From: Streptomyces sp. TS71-3 | Lineage (GTDB): Bacteria; Actinomycetota; Actinomycetes; Streptomycetales; Streptomycetaceae | Direction: 5' to 3' | DNA: 64,000 nt | NCBI RefSeq assembly: GCF_018327685.1 | Contig: NZ_BNEL01000003.1 | Location: 2,232,001-2,296,000, forward strand | Shown: positions 37,220 through 45,368 of the stretch, piece by piece | Numbering within the stretch: the first letter of the stretch is position 1 | Layout of the letters: every line of letters starts with the position of its first letter | The notes under the pieces: model-generated | Told to the model about the DNA's origin: nothing | Database searches by the model: none | The model's input: the letters and a program-made list of their open reading frames with translations, nothing else | Position numbers and translations under genes: made by a program

Positions 37220-38737
37220 ATGTACACGGACACCGAGCGGTGCGTGCGCGCCGTCCAGTCGAAGGACGCACGGTTCGACGGCTGGTTCTTCACCGCCGTG
37301 CTGACCACCGGAATCTACTGCCGGCCGAGCTGCCCCGTCGTACCGCCCAAACCGGAGAACATGAGCTTCTACCCGAGCGCCGCCGCCTGCCAGGCCGCCG
37401 GGTTCCGGGCCTGCAAGCGCTGCCGCCCCGACGCCACCCCGGGCTCGCCCGAGTGGAACGAGCGCGCCGACGTCGTGGCCCGCGCCATGCGGCTGATCGC
37501 GGACGGCGTCGTGGACCGCGAGGGCGTGCCGGGCCTGGCCGGCCGGCTCGGCTACAGCGCCCGCCAGGTGGAACGGCAGCTGGGTGCGGAACTCGGCGCC
37601 GGGCCGCTCGCCCTGGCCCGCGCCCAGCGCGCCCAGACGGCGCGGCTGCTCATCGAGACCACCGCGCTGCCGATGGCCGAGATCGCCTTCGCCGCCGGAT
37701 TCGCCTCGATCCGCACGTTCAACGACACCGTGCGGGAGGTCTTCGCGCTCAGCCCCAGCGAGCTGCGGGCGCGGCTGCCGAAGGGCTCCACGCCGGCGCC
37801 CGCGGGAGGCGCCCTCGCGCTGCGGCTGCCCTTCCGCACCCCGCTCACGCCCGACAACCTCTTCGGGCACCTAGCGGCCACCGCCGTGCCGGGTGTGGAG
37901 GAGTGGCGCGACGGTGCCTACCGGCGCACGCTGCGGCTGCCGCACGGCCGGGGTGTCGTCGCCCTCGCACCGGCCCCCGCCCACGTCGACTGCCGGCTGA
38001 CCCTCACCGACCTGCGCGATCTGCCGGTCGCCATCACCCGCTGCCGCCGCCTGCTCGACCTGGACGCCGACCCCGTCGCCGTCGACGAGCGGCTGAGCGC
38101 AGACGAGGTGCTCGCGCCGCTCGTGGCGAAGGCACCGGGCCGCCGGGTGCCGCGCACCGTCGACGAGGCGGAGTTCGCCGTCCGCGCGGTGCTCGGCCAG
38201 CAGGTGTCCACGGCCGCGGCCCGCACCCACGCGGCCCGCCTCGTCGTCGCGCATGGCGAAACCGTGGACGACCCCGGCGGCGGCCTCACCCACCTCTTCC
38301 CCTCGCCCGGCGCACTGGCCGGACTCGATCCCGAGCAACTGGCCCTGCCACGCGGCCGGCGCACCACCCTGACCACGCTGGTCGGCCGGCTCGCCGACGG
38401 CACCCTGCGGCTCGGCGCCGACAGCGACTGGGACGAGGCGCGCGTCCGGCTCGCCGAACTGCCCGGGTTCGGGCCCTGGACGGTCGAGCTGATCGCGATG
38501 CGCGGCCTCGGCGACCCGGACGCCTTCCTGCCCACCGACCTCGGCACCCGCCGCGCGGCAGGGCACACCGGCCTGCCCGGCACCCCGGCGGCGCTCACCG
38601 CACGCGCCGCGCGATGGCGGCCCTGGCGCGCCTACGCCCTCCAGTACCTGTGGGCCACCGACGACCACCCCGTCAACGTCATGCCGCCCACCGCCCCCGC
38701 ACGCCCCGTACCCCGCACGACCAGCAGGAAAAGGTGA
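37220..38737 (+). CDS. alkA: Ada-AlkA fusion: methyl-phosphotriester sensor and 3-methyladenine DNA glycosylase
   Basis: 505 residues from ATG 37220. Residues 1-75 form the Ada zinc domain with four cysteines (Cys34, Cys38, Cys65, Cys68; CRPSCP and CKRC); an AraC-type helix-turn-helix follows (about 90-180), then the AlkA N-domain and a HhH-GPD glycosylase (LPGFGPWTVELIAMRG with catalytic Asp440 in LPTDLG). It removes alkylated purines and probably activates its own operon when the Ada part is methylated. Ogt follows after 4 bp. Confidence 0.93.
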   Translation: MYTDTERCVRAVQSKDARFDGWFFTAVLTTGIYCRPSCPVVPPKPENMSFYPSAAACQAAGFRACKRCRPDATPGSPEWNERADVVARAMRLIADGVVDREGVPGLAGRLGYSARQVERQLGAELGAGPLALARAQRAQTARLLIETTALPMAEIAFAAGFASIRTFNDTVREVFALSPSELRARLPKGSTPAPAGGALALRLPFRTPLTPDNLFGHLAATAVPGVEEWRDGAYRRTLRLPHGRGVVALAPAPAHVDCRLTLTDLRDLPVAITRCRRLLDLDADPVAVDERLSADEVLAPLVAKAPGRRVPRTVDEAEFAVRAVLGQQVSTAAARTHAARLVVAHGETVDDPGGGLTHLFPSPGALAGLDPEQLALPRGRRTTLTTLVGRLADGTLRLGADSDWDEARVRLAELPGFGPWTVELIAMRGLGDPDAFLPTDLGTRRAAGHTGLPGTPAALTARAARWRPWRAYALQYLWATDDHPVNVMPPTAPARPVPRTTSRKR

Positions 38738-38741
38738 CATC

Positions 38742-39275
38742 ATGCACCCCACGACGACAGAGCCCACGAACCCCGCGACCACCGGGCCCCTGCACACCCA
38801 CATCGACAGCCCGTACGGCCGGCTGACCCTGGTCGCCACCGGCGGCGCGCTCTGCGGCCTCTACATGACCGACCAGCGGCACCGCCCCGCCGAGGAGACC
38901 TTCGGCGCCCCCGGCGACCCCGACGACGCCCCCTTCCGCGCCGTGATCGAACAGCTCACGGCCTACTTCGCAGGCGACCTCAAGGAGTTCGACCTTCCCC
39001 TGCACCTGGCCGGCACACCGTTCCAGCGCCGCGTCTGGGAGCAGCTCCTGCAGATCCCGTACGGGCAGACCCGCTCCTACGGCGAGCTCGCCCGCACCCT
39101 CGGCAGCGCCCAGGCGTCCCGTGCGGTCGGCCTGGCCAACGGCCGCAACCCCGTCAGCATCATCGTCCCCTGCCACCGCGTGATCGGCGCGAACGGCGAC
39201 CTCACCGGTTACGGCGGCGGCGTCGCGCGCAAGCGCCGGCTGCTCGACTTCGAGCGGGGTACGGGGCTGTTCTGA
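38742..39275 (+). CDS. ogt: methylated-DNA--protein-cysteine methyltransferase
   Basis: 177 residues with the suicide acceptor Cys144 in IIVPCHRVIG, the helix-turn-helix RSYGELARTLGSAQASRAVG and the arginine-finger region. It repairs O6-alkylguanine by one-step transfer to the cysteine. It forms a repair operon with the Ada-AlkA gene. Confidence 0.95.
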   Translation: MHPTTTEPTNPATTGPLHTHIDSPYGRLTLVATGGALCGLYMTDQRHRPAEETFGAPGDPDDAPFRAVIEQLTAYFAGDLKEFDLPLHLAGTPFQRRVWEQLLQIPYGQTRSYGELARTLGSAQASRAVGLANGRNPVSIIVPCHRVIGANGDLTGYGGGVARKRRLLDFERGTGLF

Positions 39276-39316
39276 CCCCGGAGAGCCCGAGTCCGCGGTG
39301 GGCCGCGCCGCGCGGT

Positions 39317-40054
39317 CTACAGGCCGCCGCCGGCGCGCAGCCGCTCCAGCAGTTCGGGCAGGGCGGTGCCGATGGGTTCCCGTATGACCTCGTCGGCGAT
39401 GTCGTCGTACGGGGTGGGCTCGGCGTTGACGATGACGACCCGTGCGCCGTTGTCGGCGGCGATGCCGGGGAGTCCGGCCGCGGGCTGGACCTGGAGGCTG
39501 GTGCCGACGGCGATGAACACCTGGCAGGCCTTCGTGATCGCGACGGCCTCGCCGAGGACCTCGGTGTCGAGGGACTCGCCGAACATCACCGTGGCCGACT
39601 TGAGGATCCCGCCGCACGCCAGGCACGCCGGGTCGTCCTCCCCGGCCTCCACCCGGACGAGCGCGTCCGCCATGGCCGAGCGCGCGCCGCACTGCGTGCA
39701 CATCGCGGTCCGTGCGCTGCCGTGCAGTTCGAGGACCTTGCGGGCGGGCAGGCCGGCACGCTGGTGCAGCCCGTCCACGTTCTGCGTGATGACCCGCACC
39801 GGAACGCCGGCGCGCTCCAGGTCGGCCACGGCGCGGTGCGCGGCGTTCGGCTCGGCGGTGAGGGTGCGGTTCTTGCGGCGGACCTGCCAGGCCCTGCGAC
39901 GGATCTCCGGGTCGTTCATGTAGTACGCGTAGGTGACGAGCTTCTGGGCGTCGGGATCGCGCGTCCACACGCCCGACGGGCCGCGGTAGTCGGGAATGCC
40001 CGAATCGGTGGAGATGCCGGCACCGCTGAGGATCGCGACGAGAGGCGAGGTCAT
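39317..40054 (-). CDS. cobB: NAD-dependent protein deacylase (sirtuin)
   Basis: 245 residues. Rossmann motif SGAGISTDSGIPDYRG, substrate loop TQNVDGLHQRAG, catalytic His in LELHGSA and a zinc finger (CTQC and CLAC) mark a Sir2-class deacylase using NAD to remove acetyl groups from lysine, giving O-acetyl-ADP-ribose. Start ATG 40054 is preceded by TACCCT at leaderless distance. Convergent with ogt. Confidence 0.93.
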   Translation of the reverse strand: MTSPLVAILSGAGISTDSGIPDYRGPSGVWTRDPDAQKLVTYAYYMNDPEIRRRAWQVRRKNRTLTAEPNAAHRAVADLERAGVPVRVITQNVDGLHQRAGLPARKVLELHGSARTAMCTQCGARSAMADALVRVEAGEDDPACLACGGILKSATVMFGESLDTEVLGEAVAITKACQVFIAVGTSLQVQPAAGLPGIAADNGARVVIVNAEPTPYDDIADEVIREPIGTALPELLERLRAGGGL

Positions 40055-40274
40055 ACCGCCGAGGGTAGGGCGTCCCTGCCCGCCCGGAGAGAACGGACAT
40101 CGGCGCAGCCCACCTCCGGGCCCGTGGCCGGGCCTCTCCGGTCTCCCCCTCAGGAGCAAGGCGAGAAGGCACGCCGGCCGCCGCCGCTTCAACCTGGGCG
40201 TTTCCTTTGGCATCCGTGCGGTTATGGTCCCTGCACGCCGCCCTCTGTCGGGGCTGTGCCAGGGGAGGGGGATC

Positions 40275-40808
40275 GTGGGCGAGACGTTTGACGCCGTTGG
40301 GGAAGCCCTGTGTCGCGCCGCGGCCATCCGACCTGGCAGTGCCGTGCAGGTGCTGAGCGAGCAAGCCAGCCTGCGTGATCCGTACAACCTGATCATGGCG
40401 GGAGTGGGGAACATCGTGGCGTTTCTTGACGGCCAAGAGCTCGATGACGACGTGCTCGGCTCTGCGTTTGCCGAGAGCTGGTTTCTGGATGCCAGGTACC
40501 CGGCGGAGTTCGCGGGTCATGACTTCATCAGAGGCTGGACATCCGTGGTGTGCCTCGCGGTGGTGTTGACCAAGCCAAAGCAGCAGGACATCGTGGCGGC
40601 GCAATGCCTGGACTTCGCGTCGAAAGCAGCGGCAGTTTGGCCGTCCGCCATCCGTATCGGCTCATTCGGCAGCCTTGCCCGCTTCGAGCTGGCTTGCCAG
40701 CAGGAGACGGAAGACCAGCTCCGAAAGAACGGTCTGCCTGCTCTGTGGGAACTGGCAGAAGTCCGGTCGAGGCAGTACCGCCAAGCGGCAGAATGGCTCG
40801 TCGCGTAG
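40275..40808 (+). CDS. hypothetical protein
   Basis: 177 residues, not recognised. GTG start 40275 follows a very strong site (GGGGAGGGGGATC). Soluble, mixed alpha/beta composition with several Trp (FAESWFLDARYPAEFAGHDF, IRGWTSVVCLAVVLT, LPALWELAEVRSRQYRQAAE); no signal peptide, helices or known motif. Base composition is slightly less GC-rich than its neighbours. It converges with the XRE gene, with 24 bp between stops. Confidence 0.7.
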   Translation: MGETFDAVGEALCRAAAIRPGSAVQVLSEQASLRDPYNLIMAGVGNIVAFLDGQELDDDVLGSAFAESWFLDARYPAEFAGHDFIRGWTSVVCLAVVLTKPKQQDIVAAQCLDFASKAAAVWPSAIRIGSFGSLARFELACQQETEDQLRKNGLPALWELAEVRSRQYRQAAEWLVA

Positions 40809-40832
40809 TCGTGACCTCAGCCGGTGAGGACT

Positions 40833-42185
40833 TCAGAATGGAAGTTCCGGCGTGGTCGCGCCCCGCATGACGGTCAGGATCCGTTCGTGGAAGTCGCGCG
40901 TCGCCGTCTCACGGGGGTAGCGGGAGCGGAGTTCCTTGTCCAGCTCGTTGGCGACCAGAAGCAGGGAAGGCAGCGATCTACGGTCGGCGTCGAGGGCCTT
41001 GGTGCCCATGCCGATGGCTTCCTCCATCTCACCGGATCGAGCTGCGGTGACGCCGAGCGTGAGGCGTGCTTCTGCTGCTCGCATGGGCGAGATCTCGGCT
41101 CCGTCGGGACCCGTGCTGATCCGGATCACTGACTGAGCATGAACGGCGGCGCGCTCGCTGTCCCCCAGCAGGCGGTAGGCGTCCATCTCGTGGAAATCCC
41201 ACTTGTCCGGGTCGATGATGAAGTGGTGCTCAGGATGGTCCGGGCGGGGCAGGCGGTCCAGCCTCGCGCGCCCGGCGTCCAGCGAGTCACGGACCAGACG
41301 GCCGTCCCCCATGCGAGCGGCGGCGCGTGCTTTGTGCGCGTACAACTGCACGCCGACGGAGTGTGTCTGGTCGGCGGCATGCTCGGCCTCGACGGCGCTG
41401 AGCATGTCCTGCCAGCGGCTTTGCGTGAGAGCGAACCACGCTTCGATCTCCCAGGCCCACGCCTTGATCTCGCCGTGTCCCGTCTCGTTGCCGATGTGCA
41501 GAGCGGCGGTCTTGCTGAGGTTGGCGGCCTGGCGCTGGCCCCGGTCGTACTGGACGCACGCGTTCAGCAGGAACAACCATCCGGCATCGACGAGAAGCTC
41601 CCTGTGCTGGCGCAGGGTCACCCGGCCCTCAAGCTGCTTGGTGACGTACTGCAAGCCACTTCGGGTGCGCTGGTGCAAGAAGTCGGCGGCGGCGTACGGA
41701 TAGGCACGGGCCAGTCGATCGATGCCCTGCTCGATCGACTCAAGGGCGGCGCTGTTGATGCTGGACATCTCCGTCCGCCGCAGAAGCTCGGCGACATCCC
41801 ACAGCCCGGCGCCACCTTGCGCGATCAGGGCGCTTGGGTCCTCCGGCTGGGACGCGCGGGTCCTGCGTTCCAGCTCCCAGGGGCGTGGGGCGAGTCCGGC
41901 CAGGTGGCCGGGAATGCGCAGACCGTCCACCACTTCGACGATCTTGTGGTGTTGAGTGATCCTCGGGCGTACGCCCTTGCCCTCGTTCTCCGGGCGGGCC
42001 ATCTTGCCGATGTGCTCACGCTTGTACCCGACGGCCTCTGCGATCTTGGCGTAGCTGATCTTTCCGTGGAGCCGGGCGAGCCTGAACACCTCGCCGAAGT
42101 CATGGTTCGCGATCGCCGAGCGCACATCCGCGCGTTCCAGTACATGCGGTGGCAGAGCAGCCGGTGTGGGCGCGGCTTCGGTCAT
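40833..42185 (-). CDS. XRE-type regulator with TPR-like C-terminal region
   Basis: 450 residues. The N-terminal 25-75 is a helix-turn-helix (FGEVFRLARLHGKISYAKIAEAVGYKREHIGKM); the rest is helical with TPR-like repeats (AALHIGNETGHGEIKAWAWEIEAWFAL, HSVGVQLYAHKARAAARMGDG, AAEARLTLGVTAARSGEMEEAIG). Such Streptomyces proteins regulate development or antibiotic production, sometimes sensing small peptides. GC content is lower than in adjacent genes. An IS element sits 68 bp upstream of the start, so its promoter may have been replaced. Confidence 0.83.
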   Translation of the reverse strand: MTEAAPTPAALPPHVLERADVRSAIANHDFGEVFRLARLHGKISYAKIAEAVGYKREHIGKMARPENEGKGVRPRITQHHKIVEVVDGLRIPGHLAGLAPRPWELERRTRASQPEDPSALIAQGGAGLWDVAELLRRTEMSSINSAALESIEQGIDRLARAYPYAAADFLHQRTRSGLQYVTKQLEGRVTLRQHRELLVDAGWLFLLNACVQYDRGQRQAANLSKTAALHIGNETGHGEIKAWAWEIEAWFALTQSRWQDMLSAVEAEHAADQTHSVGVQLYAHKARAAARMGDGRLVRDSLDAGRARLDRLPRPDHPEHHFIIDPDKWDFHEMDAYRLLGDSERAAVHAQSVIRISTGPDGAEISPMRAAEARLTLGVTAARSGEMEEAIGMGTKALDADRRSLPSLLLVANELDKELRSRYPRETATRDFHERILTVMRGATTPELPF

Positions 42186-42252
42186 CTTGCCTCCCCGTTG
42201 CGCTTGACCCGCTGTTGTCCGCTATCTCCCCATGTCCGCGTCGCGAGTGTAC

Positions 42253-42262
42253 CCACTAGGGG
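42253..42262. repeat. left target-site duplication of IS element
   Basis: CCACTAGGGG abuts the left inverted repeat and is repeated exactly at 43802-43811 after the right end. Confidence 0.9.
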
Positions 42263-42327
42263 CAATGCCGTTCGGTTAAGGGTTCGACCGGTGGCGCAAG
42301 TCTCGGCGTTTCGGCTGGTGGTGTGGG

Positions 42328-42387
42328 TGCAGCCCTTGTAGTGGTTCTCGGGTCCGCCAAGACTCGTGTTCCTCCACAAGGGCTGCA
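42328..42387 (+). promoter_or_regulatory. 12-bp-stem hairpin covering transposase ribosome site
   Basis: TGCAGCCCTTGT (42328-42339) pairs perfectly with ACAAGGGCTGCA (42376-42387), which contains the AAGGG ribosome site and ends directly at the GTG start. In a long transcript the site would be hidden; a transcript starting inside the 36-nt loop would leave it free. Confidence 0.65.
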
Positions 42388-43788
42388 GTGTCTGATTCTG
42401 TCATTACGCATGCTCCCGGTGTGCTGGCCGTGGGGCACCTGGGCGAGTTGACCCAGGTTGTTCCGTTCGACCTCGTCGACGAGGCACTCGCGTCCGCGGG
42501 TGGTCCGCAGCTTCGGATACGGCGGCTGCCGTCCCGGGTGGTGGTCTACCTCCTCCTCGCAGGTGCGTTGTTCACCGGCCTGGGCTGGTCACGGGTCTGG
42601 TCCCGGCTGACGGCCTCGCTGCCCCTACGGCTGCCCGCACCGGCGCCTTCATCGATCACGGCTGCGATGCGACGGGTGGGCCCCAAGCCGTTGAAGGCCC
42701 TATTCGACCTGGTCAAAGGCCCCGCGGCAGTGACCGCGACACAGGCGGCACGGTTCGCGGGCAGGCTGGTGGTCGCAATCGACGGCACCCAGATCGCCCT
42801 GCCGGACACACCCGCGAACCTGTCAGTGTTCCTGAAGGCGAAGGCCGGGCCGAACGGGCCGGCCGGCTACCCCATGCTGCGCCTGGTCGCACTGGTGGCC
42901 TGCGGGACCCGCACCCTCCTAGACGCCGTCTTCGGCACCGATCTGACCGGGGAGCTGACCTACGCCGACCGCCTGGTCACCACCGCGGGCGCGACCGGAA
43001 CACTCCGGCCCGGGATGCTGTTGCTGGGCGACCGGAACTTCTCGGCCACCGCCTTCGTGGAAACGGTCGCCTCCACGGGCGCGGACTTCCTCATACGCGC
43101 CAAGACCCACAGCACAGCACTCAAGCTACCGGTCCTGCGTCGTCTGCCGGACGGCACGTTCCTCTCCCGCATCGGCGAGGTCACCGTCCGCGTCATCGAC
43201 GCGACGATCACCGTCACCCCCGCGGACCACGCCGCCATACGCACCGTCACCCACTGCGCCTACCGGCTCGTCACCAGCCTCCTCGACCCCGACGAGGCAC
43301 CCGCGGCCGCCCTGGCCAGGCTCTACCACGAACGCTGGGAGATCGAGACCAGCTACTGCGAGCTGAAGTCGACCATCCTCGGCGGCAGGGTCCTCCGTGG
43401 TCGCCATCCAGCAGCCGTCACCCAGGAAACCTGGGCACTGCTGGTCGCCTACCAGGCATTACGCACCGCGATGAGCGACGCCGTCCTGCACCGGCCCGAC
43501 ATCGACCCCGATCGTGCAGCATTCACCGTCGCACTCCACGCAGCACGAGACCAGATCGTCCGGGCCGCCGGCATCGTCGCGCACACCCGGATCGACCTCG
43601 TCGGCCGGATCGGCACCGCCATCCTCGACGACCTCCTGCCCGCCCGCCGCAACCGAACCCGGCCCCGCGTGAAGAAACGAGCGATCAACTCCAAGTACCG
43701 CGCCGTCGGCCGAGACATCGACCACCGAACCCACAGAACCACCGTCCACATCGCGATCAACCCATTGCCAAGCACGCCATACGGCTAA
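42388..43788 (+). CDS. IS4-family transposase
   Basis: 466 residues. The N-terminal IS4 domain (LGELTQVVPFDLVDEALASA) precedes the catalytic core: Asp132 (VVAIDGTQ), Asp215 (LLGDRNF) and Glu320 in the YREK signature (Tyr313, Arg316, Glu320, Lys327 in YHERWEIETSYCELK). Leu358 is a TTA codon (43459-43461), which ties translation to the developmental bldA tRNA in Streptomyces. GTG start with an occluded ribosome site. Confidence 0.95.
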   Translation: MSDSVITHAPGVLAVGHLGELTQVVPFDLVDEALASAGGPQLRIRRLPSRVVVYLLLAGALFTGLGWSRVWSRLTASLPLRLPAPAPSSITAAMRRVGPKPLKALFDLVKGPAAVTATQAARFAGRLVVAIDGTQIALPDTPANLSVFLKAKAGPNGPAGYPMLRLVALVACGTRTLLDAVFGTDLTGELTYADRLVTTAGATGTLRPGMLLLGDRNFSATAFVETVASTGADFLIRAKTHSTALKLPVLRRLPDGTFLSRIGEVTVRVIDATITVTPADHAAIRTVTHCAYRLVTSLLDPDEAPAAALARLYHERWEIETSYCELKSTILGGRVLRGRHPAAVTQETWALLVAYQALRTAMSDAVLHRPDIDPDRAAFTVALHAARDQIVRAAGIVAHTRIDLVGRIGTAILDDLLPARRNRTRPRVKKRAINSKYRAVGRDIDHRTHRTTVHIAINPLPSTPYG

Positions 43789-43801
43789 CCGAACGGCATT
43801 G

Positions 43802-43811
43802 CCACTAGGGG
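43802..43811. repeat. right target-site duplication of IS element
   Basis: CCACTAGGGG, identical to 42253-42262. The undisturbed target would have continued into GGTCCCC and a purine-rich tract. Confidence 0.9.
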
Positions 43812-43891
43812 GGTCCCCAAGAGGGGGGAGCGATGGTCGCGGGCAGCGATGCATCCTCGGTCACCCTGCCGGGACGGGCCTGGCGGATGTG

Positions 43892-44476
43892 ATGGGAACG
43901 GGTGTTTGCGTCATGGACACGGATCAAGCGCCGAAGCACGACCACGTGGCACACGAGTTGGATGCGTTCGCTCACTGGCTCGTAGCGCCCGGTCCATCCC
44001 CTTCCGGGCACTTCCTGACGTTGACCGTCTTCGCCGAGTTCGACGACACCGTGCGTCTCGCACGGGACGTGGCAGGCACCTTCCTCCGGCGCGTGGATGC
44101 CGTTGAGGCAGTGGATGATGCCCGACTGATCGTTTCAGAGCTGGTCGGAAATGTGATCAACCATGTGGTTCCGGACCGCGGCCTGGGCCGGCCCGGCGGT
44201 GCTCGGCGGATCGACGTGACGTTCAAGTTGTGGCCGAAGTGGCTGTTCATCGGTGTCGGTGACGAGGATTCGACTCCGCCGTTGCTTCCCATGGGCGAGC
44301 CGTTCTTCCCGACCCTGGCGGATGGGCTTTCGGAGGTGGTGCTCCCGGACAGCGGCAGGGGGCTGCTGATCGTTCAGCGGCTGGCCGCCTCGGTCTGGTG
44401 GGCCCCTGAAGAGAAGGGCGGCAAGACCGTGTGGTGTCGACTCGACCGCGCCGGCGACGGGGAACGGTCTTGGTGA
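43892..44476 (+). CDS. GHKL ATP-binding protein (anti-sigma-factor kinase-like)
   Basis: 194 residues from ATG 43892, or 187 from ATG 43913; neither has a strong ribosome site. The HATPase_c fold has the N box LIVSELVGNVINHV and the G2 segment SGRGLLIVQRLA. Streptomyces encodes many such RsbW/SpoIIAB-like proteins, which phosphorylate or bind partner-switching regulators. No partner gene is adjacent; the XRE regulator gene is divergent across the IS element. Confidence 0.82.
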   Translation: MGTGVCVMDTDQAPKHDHVAHELDAFAHWLVAPGPSPSGHFLTLTVFAEFDDTVRLARDVAGTFLRRVDAVEAVDDARLIVSELVGNVINHVVPDRGLGRPGGARRIDVTFKLWPKWLFIGVGDEDSTPPLLPMGEPFFPTLADGLSEVVLPDSGRGLLIVQRLAASVWWAPEEKGGKTVWCRLDRAGDGERSW

Positions 44477-44575
44477 TCGGCGAGCCGTCATCTCGTTGGA
44501 CACCTGAGCACTCCGGTGTGGGCGGCGTCGTCCGCCTCGGCCTCGGCCCGGGGACTTCCCAGGGGCGTGCCCCCT

Positions 44576-45193
44576 TCAGCCCGCCCGGTGGCCGTCCTCC
44601 AGCTCCGCCGGGCCCGTGCCGGTGGCCAGGGATTCCAGGGCGGCGACGACGCGGCGGGTCTCGGTGGGGGAGAGGTGGGCCGGCAGGTCGGCCGGGGCCA
44701 CCAGGCGCCAGGAGAGGAGCTCCTCCTCCTGGAGGCGGATCGCGGCCAGTTGCTCGCTGCTCAGCACGCCGCCGTCGTAGAGGTAGGCGACAAGCGGCGG
44801 GCGGCCGTTGCCGCGCACCCAGTCCACGGCGAGGAGCGGCCCGGGCTCGATGTCGAGACCGATCTCCTCGGCCGTCTCGCGCCGGGCGCCCTGGCGGGGG
44901 CTCTCGCCGTCGTCCGACTCGACGGTGCCGCCCGGCAGGCCCCAGCCCGGCCGGTAGTTCGGCTCGACGAGCAGGACCCGGCCCTCGGCGTCCCGGAACA
45001 GGGTGGCGGCCCCGGCGAGGATGCGCGGCAGGCTCGCGATGTACGCGGCGAAATCGGGGTCCACGTCGGCCCCGGTGGCGTCCACGAGCGGTGTGACCGG
45101 CGCGGCCGGGTCCGCGGGCTCCGCCTGGCCGGCGGCGGGCGATTCGGGGTGGGCGTTCGGGTCGGCCTGGGCGTCGGCATCCGGAGGAGTCAC
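44576..45193 (-). CDS. NUDIX hydrolase
   Basis: 205 residues. The first 45 are Ala/Pro/Asp-rich and probably disordered. The Nudix box GGTVESDDGESPRQGARRET continuing AEEIGL has two more residues than the canonical spacing between the first Gly and Glu but keeps the REUXEE metal site. It hydrolyses a nucleoside diphosphate linked to another moiety; substrate unknown. Confidence 0.88.
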   Translation of the reverse strand: MTPPDADAQADPNAHPESPAAGQAEPADPAAPVTPLVDATGADVDPDFAAYIASLPRILAGAATLFRDAEGRVLLVEPNYRPGWGLPGGTVESDDGESPRQGARRETAEEIGLDIEPGPLLAVDWVRGNGRPPLVAYLYDGGVLSSEQLAAIRLQEEELLSWRLVAPADLPAHLSPTETRRVVAALESLATGTGPAELEDGHRAG

Positions 45194-45368
45194 GCGGACA
45201 GCCTAGTCACTCGCCGTCCCCGGCACAGCGAGCCCCGGCGGTGGGGGCCGCCCCGGCCCCGCCGGCACCGGTACCCCGCCCGGCGCCATGGGCAGCGGCC
45301 ACCCGCGCCGGTTAAGGTCGCACCGGCGCGACTGCCCTGACGTGCGCTGAGCCGCCGAGCAGGGCCGG

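Larger units (their letters stand above)
42263..43801. mobile_element. IS4-family insertion sequence, complete
   Basis: 1539 bp bounded by perfect 16-bp inverted repeats CAATGCCGTTCGGTTA (42263-42278; complement 43786-43801) and a 10-bp target duplication. It holds a single transposase gene with intact DDE and YREK motifs, so it looks recent and potentially active. It lies between the XRE regulator and GHKL genes, close upstream of the former. Confidence 0.93.

Noticed and set aside
34793..37870. Very long minus-strand open frame extending srsA upstream by over 600 residues
   Set aside because: The upstream part is antisense to the UbiA and alkA genes with composition typical of GC-rich shadow frames; the PKS family start MTRIVAVHGV fits ATG 35854.
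40833..44476. Defence island formed by XRE regulator, IS element and GHKL protein
   Set aside because: No nuclease, toxin or other effector is visible; GHKL proteins of this size are common Streptomyces regulators.
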